Of a stretch of 7,853 nucleotides of DNA, positions 5,169 to 7,853 are shown one piece after another. The stretch is from Anaerolineales bacterium. Lineage in GTDB: Bacteria; Chloroflexota; Anaerolineae; Anaerolineales; Villigracilaceae. The notes beneath the pieces are model-generated. The model worked only from the letters and a program-made list of their open reading frames with translations. It was not told the origin of the DNA and ran no database searches. The stretch lies in contig JAQTWR010000114.1 in NCBI GenBank assembly GCA_028689195.1, positions 1-7,853 of the forward strand. The letters are read 5' to 3'. A program made the position numbers and the translations under genes. Each line of letters starts with the position of its first letter. Position 1 is the stretch's first letter.

Positions 5169-6176
5169 TCCCCGATCCACCGCTTCAGCAACGGCTTTGA
5201 TTTGCTTGACCATTTTCGCGAAGGCTTCGGGCGTGAGCGATTGCTTGCCGTCAGAGATGGCGTGCGCGGGGTCGTTGTGTACTTCGACGATAATGCCATC
5301 CGCGCCCGCCGCGACGCCCGCTTTGGCGACGGCGGAGACAAACGCAGAATCGCCGGTGGAGTGGGAAGGATCGAGAATAACGGGAAGGTGCGTTAATTTT
5401 TTGAGAACGGGAATGGCGTTGATGTCGGTGGTGTTGCGCGTGGCGGTTTCAAAGGTGCGGATGCCGCGCTCGCAAAGCATGACGCGCGTGTTGCCGCCGC
5501 TGATGATGTACTCGCTCGCCATGAGCATTTCTTCGATGGTGGCGGACATGCCGCGTTTGAAAAGTACGGGCGTGCGCGTTTCGCCAATGGCGCGGAGCAA
5601 ATTGAAGTTTTGCATGTTGCGCGCGCCGAGTTGAAAGACGTCCACATATTTGGTCATCATTTCGATTTGTGAAACCGCCATCACTTCGACGACGAGCGGC
5701 AAGCCTGTTTTCTCGCGCGCTTCCGCCATGTATTCGAGACCTTCTTCGCCGAGACCTTGAAACGCGTACGGCGATGTGCGCGGCTTGAATACCCCGCCGC
5801 GAAGCGCGTTCGCGCCGCCTTCTTTTACGGCTTGCGCGATTTCAAGAATCTGCGCGCGGGATTCTACCGAGCAAGGTCCGGCGATAATCGGAATTTCTGT
5901 TGCGCCGATGGAAAAGCCGTCAAGTTGGAAAATTGAATCCTGTTCGTGGAATTGACGCGATGCAAGTTTATACGGCTTGGAAATTCTTTGAACTTCCAAT
6001 ACGCCGGGCAGCGCTTCAAATTCTTCTTTGAGAACGTAATGTCCATCGCCGACCGCGCCGATGATGGTTTGTTCAACTCCGAAGATGGGATGGGAGGTTA
6101 ATTTGTGTCTTTCAATTTCGGCAATCACCGCGTCAATTTGTTCGCGCGGCGCGCCCGGGTGCATGATGATCATCAT
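5148..6176 (-). CDS. aroF: DAHP synthase, second of two tandem paralogues
   Basis: Condenses phosphoenolpyruvate with erythrose 4-phosphate to DAHP, the committed step. The protein has 342 residues and is of the Thermotoga-like type I-beta class: a small N-terminal ferredoxin-like domain (about 1-70), a linker (KLASRQF, 70-76), then a TIM barrel. Metal ligands expected for the family are present: C102 (AGPCSVESR), H272 (DPSHSTG), E298 (VEVH) and D309 (SDG). [17 protein letters not shown] (125-141) and KRG (207-209) are also present. The start is the first ATG of MMIIM, with GGAG 8 nt upstream (6185-6188). By hand count it matches the upstream paralogue at 183 of 230 positions in residues 101-330 but only 54 of 100 in residues 1-100, without gaps. 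The last residues (VIGNS) and the stop come from a heptamer tract. Confidence 0.97.
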   Translation of the reverse strand: MMIIMHPGAPREQIDAVIAEIERHKLTSHPIFGVEQTIIGAVGDGHYVLKEEFEALPGVLEVQRISKPYKLASRQFHEQDSIFQLDGFSIGATEIPIIAGPCSVESRAQILEIAQAVKEGGANALRGGVFKPRTSPYAFQGLGEEGLEYMAEAREKTGLPLVVEVMAVSQIEMMTKYVDVFQLGARNMQNFNLLRAIGETRTPVLFKRGMSATIEEMLMASEYIISGGNTRVMLCERGIRTFETATRNTTDINAIPVLKKLTHLPVILDPSHSTGDSAFVSAVAKAGVAAGADGIIVEVHNDPAHAISDGKQSLTPEAFAKMVKQIKAVAEAVDRGLVIGNS

Positions 6177-6211
6177 AAGGGACTCTCCAAATTAGAATAT
6201 GCGGTAGTGGG

Positions 6212-6253
6212 TAATTGGTAAATAGTAATTACCAATTACAACTTACCAATTAC
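6212..6253. repeat. Heptamer array between the two DAHP synthase genes
   Basis: Six units of the TAATTGG/CAATTAC family, partly inverted: 6211-6220 can pair with 6230-6239 or with 6244-6253. It ends at the TAG stop of the first DAHP synthase (6253-6255). The 30 nt left before the next gene hold its GGAG. Confidence 0.85.
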
Positions 6254-7290
6254 TACAATTTTTCACGCGATACGGAAGCCAAGCTTCTTCCCATAATCTG
6301 CGCGATTTGACCGACTTGTTTAACCATCGCGGCGAAGGCTTCTGGCTTCAAAGATTGCTTGCCGTCAGAGACTGCGTGCGCGGGGTCGGGGTGGACTTCA
6401 ACGATAAGCCCGTCTGCGCCGGCGGCGACTGCGGCGCGCGCGACTGCGGCGACATAGTTTGCATGACCTGTGGAATGAGACGGGTCGAGAATCACGGGCA
6501 GGTGAGTCAAATGCTTCAAAACGGGAATCGCGTTGATGTCGGTGGTGTTGCGCGTGGATGTTTCAAACGTGCGGATGCCGCGCTCGCATAGCATCACGCG
6601 CTGATTGCCGCCCGCCAAAATATATTCGGCAGACATGAGCAGTTCTTCGACCGAAGCGGACAATCCGCGTTTGAGTAGAACCGCCGTGCGCGTTTCGCCG
6701 ATGGCGCGCAGCAAATTGAAGTTTTGCATGTTGCGCGCGCCGACCTGAAACACGTCCACATATTTGACCATCAAGTCCACTTGAACCTGCGACATAATTT
6801 CAGCGACGATGGGCAGTCCCGTTTTTTCGCGCGCTTCGGCGAGATATTCGAGTCCTTCTTCGCCGAGTCCTTGAAACGCGTAAGGCGACGTGCGCGGTTT
6901 GAAGACTCCGCCGCGCAAAGCGGATGCGCCCGCTTCTTTCACCGCGATGGCAGTTTCGATAATCTGCGAGCGGCTCTCCACCGAACACGGTCCCGCGATG
7001 ACGGCAATCTCGTCCCCGCCGACGGTGAATCCATCCAACGGAAGAACCGTGTTTTCAGGGTGGAACTGACGCGACGCGAGTTTGTACGGCTGCGTAATGC
7101 GCTGGACAAGGTCTACGCCGTCCAAACCTTCAAATCGTTCGGTGGGGATGCTGTGCGTCTCGCCGATTGCGCCGATAATCGTCGCTTCGACTCCCTGCGA
7201 AAGATGGACGGCGAGTCCCATCTCTTTGATTTGCGCGATCACCGCTTCGGTTTGCTGCGGCGTGGCGTTGGTTTTCATTATGATCATCAT
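6253..7290 (-). CDS. aroF: DAHP synthase, first of two tandem paralogues
   Basis: Same reaction as its downstream neighbour. The protein has 345 residues with the same layout: N-terminal ferredoxin-like domain (about 1-70), then the barrel. C102, H272, E298 and D309 fall at the positions I recall for the metal ligands of T. maritima DAHP synthase. [20 protein letters not shown] (125-144), GARNMQNFN (184-192) and [10 protein letters not shown] (235-244) are intact. The ATG at 7290 begins MMIIM and has AGGAG upstream, with GGAG 9 nt from the ATG (7300-7303). The gene follows aroH by 85 nt, mostly a heptamer array. Its TAG stop (6253-6255) overlaps the end of another tract. In T. maritima the equivalent N-terminal domain mediates feedback inhibition by tyrosine, so I infer that this copy and the next may answer to different end products. 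No coding-region repeat invasion is seen. Confidence 0.97.
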   Translation of the reverse strand: MMIIMKTNATPQQTEAVIAQIKEMGLAVHLSQGVEATIIGAIGETHSIPTERFEGLDGVDLVQRITQPYKLASRQFHPENTVLPLDGFTVGGDEIAVIAGPCSVESRSQIIETAIAVKEAGASALRGGVFKPRTSPYAFQGLGEEGLEYLAEAREKTGLPIVAEIMSQVQVDLMVKYVDVFQVGARNMQNFNLLRAIGETRTAVLLKRGLSASVEELLMSAEYILAGGNQRVMLCERGIRTFETSTRNTTDINAIPVLKHLTHLPVILDPSHSTGHANYVAAVARAAVAAGADGLIVEVHPDPAHAVSDGKQSLKPEAFAAMVKQVGQIAQIMGRSLASVSREKL

Positions 7291-7314
7291 GGTGGTTTTC
7301 TCCTAAAAAAATTC

Positions 7315-7372
7315 AGGTCAAAGGTCAAAGGTCGAAGGTCGCAAGTTAACTTTTGACCTTTGACTTTCGACT
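7315..7372. repeat. Heptamer array between aroH and DAHP synthase 1
   Basis: Eight consecutive 7-nt units: AGGTCAA twice, AGGTCGA, AGGTCGC, AAGTTAA, CTTTTGA, CCTTTGA, CTTTCGA. The second half is roughly the reverse complement of the first, centred on a GTTAAC site, so a weak hairpin is possible. It fills most of the 85-nt gap. Confidence 0.87.
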
Positions 7373-7375
7373 AAA

Positions 7376-7747
7376 TTATTGAGCCGCAACCAAATCGGGT
7401 CGCAACTTGACCGCGTCGCGTAAATACACATGCGTGATTTTGCTTTGCGGCATATCGGTATTCCAATGAACGAGAACGCGAATGACGCGCGGCAAACTGC
7501 CGGGGACGGGAATCTCTCTCGCGCACATCATCGGGACTAATCCCCATCCCATTTGACGCGCCGCCTGCGCGGGAAACGTGGAGACGAGATCGGCAGTCAC
7601 GGTAAATAACGCGCTGCCCACGTCTTCGGGATTCATCGTTGCGTTTGCTTGCAAAATCGCTTCCAGCAATTCCCGCGTGGCTTCGAGAATTATTTCAGGT
7701 TCGTCAGATGCGACGGTAGTCGCGCCGCGAATTCCACGAACTGACAT
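7376..7747 (-). CDS. aroH: Chorismate mutase, AroH type
   Basis: Rearranges chorismate to prephenate, feeding TyrA three genes downstream. The protein has 123 residues, close to the 127 of Bacillus subtilis AroH. The N-terminus [12 protein letters not shown] matches the family start and carries R7. Other active-site residues known from B. subtilis are found at or next to the same numbers: R64 (FPAQAAR), C75 and E78 (CAREI), R90 (VIRVLV), and Y108 in [14 protein letters not shown]. The ATG has AGGAG 6 nt upstream. It is the first complete gene of the block, behind a hairpin and a 36-nt repeat, and is followed after 85 nt by DAHP synthase. No repeats enter its frame. The family is a cytosolic trimer. 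Confidence 0.96.
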   Translation of the reverse strand: MSVRGIRGATTVASDEPEIILEATRELLEAILQANATMNPEDVGSALFTVTADLVSTFPAQAARQMGWGLVPMMCAREIPVPGSLPRVIRVLVHWNTDMPQSKITHVYLRDAVKLRPDLVAAQ

Positions 7748-7764
7748 TGATTGCTCCTTGTATT

Positions 7765-7800
7765 CCCTTCTCCCTTTGGGAGAGGGGCTAGGGGTGAGGG
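7765..7800 (-). repeat. 36-nt GC-rich repeat element in the aroH leader
   Basis: Second copy of the element at 566-601, in the opposite orientation, with 32 of 36 positions identical. It lies between the hairpin at 7808-7837 and the aroH ribosome site, taking up most of the space where a promoter would be expected. Confidence 0.88.
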
Positions 7801-7837
7801 AAAATAAAAAGAGCGACGCCGTTTGGCGTCGCTCTTT
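7801..7837 (-). terminator. Rho-independent terminator or attenuator upstream of aroH
   Basis: A perfect 13-bp stem (7808-7820 with 7825-7837) with a 4-nt loop. On the minus strand it is followed by TTTTTATTTT, a good T-tract; on the plus strand the tail is weak. It probably ends a gene lying to the right, or is a leader attenuator of the aromatic block. A TAA sits close before it on the minus strand, consistent with the end of an upstream gene, but too little sequence remains to show it. Confidence 0.75.
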
Positions 7838-7853
7838 AGTTACAGAGTATTCT

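Noticed and set aside
5134..5634. A 166-codon open frame on the plus strand
   Set aside because: It begins in a heptamer array and runs antisense to DAHP synthase 2; no recognisable protein.
6163..6176. A perfect 14-nt palindrome at the start of DAHP synthase 2
   Set aside because: It is explained by the codons for Met-Met-Ile-Ile-Met; the paralogue has nearly the same. No operator is implied.
6724..7356. A 210-codon open frame on the plus strand
   Set aside because: It lies antisense to a DAHP synthase with complete catalytic motifs, and its translation resembles no family. Long antisense frames are common opposite codon-biased genes.

Overview
The window is one block of genes for making aromatic amino acids, all read from the minus strand, so transcription runs from the right end to the left. 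It holds seven complete genes and one cut by the left edge. In transcription order they are: chorismate mutase (AroH type), two tandem DAHP synthases, prephenate dehydrogenase, EPSP synthase, shikimate dehydrogenase, chorismate synthase, and a shikimate kinase fused to 3-dehydroquinate synthase. Gaps are short (85, 76, 22, 37, -1, 28 and 49 nt), no internal terminator is evident and no opposing gene is credible, so the block is probably one operon.

Together the products cover the first step (DAHP synthase), the second (the AroB domain), the shikimate dehydrogenase, kinase, EPSP synthase and chorismate synthase steps, and then the branch through prephenate to the tyrosine precursor (AroH, TyrA). 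3-Dehydroquinate dehydratase and prephenate dehydratase are not in the window.

The remarkable feature is the repeats. I count 16 short repeat tracts, about 0.63 kb or 8% of the window. Twelve are arrays of degenerate 7-nt units with different consensus words, two are long near-perfect palindromes, and two are copies of a 36-nt GC-rich element. They fill most gaps between genes. They also sit inside the reading frames of aroKB, aroC, aroE and aroA, where they add repeat-encoded peptides without breaking the frame and mostly between conserved motifs. Four genes take their stop codon from a heptamer tract. The three genes without a visible Shine-Dalgarno sequence (tyrA, aroA, aroE) have a tract next to or over the start.

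The organism is probably a member of the Chloroflexota, perhaps Anaerolineae. I infer this from the AroKB fusion, the gene content and the heptad-type repeats, as remembered from such genomes. Heptanucleotide repeats are also known from cyanobacteria (STRR sequences), so this is a tentative placement. The right end (7748-7853) holds the aroH leader: a GGAG ribosome site, one 36-nt repeat and a strong 13-bp hairpin with a T-rich tail. I see no convincing promoter there.
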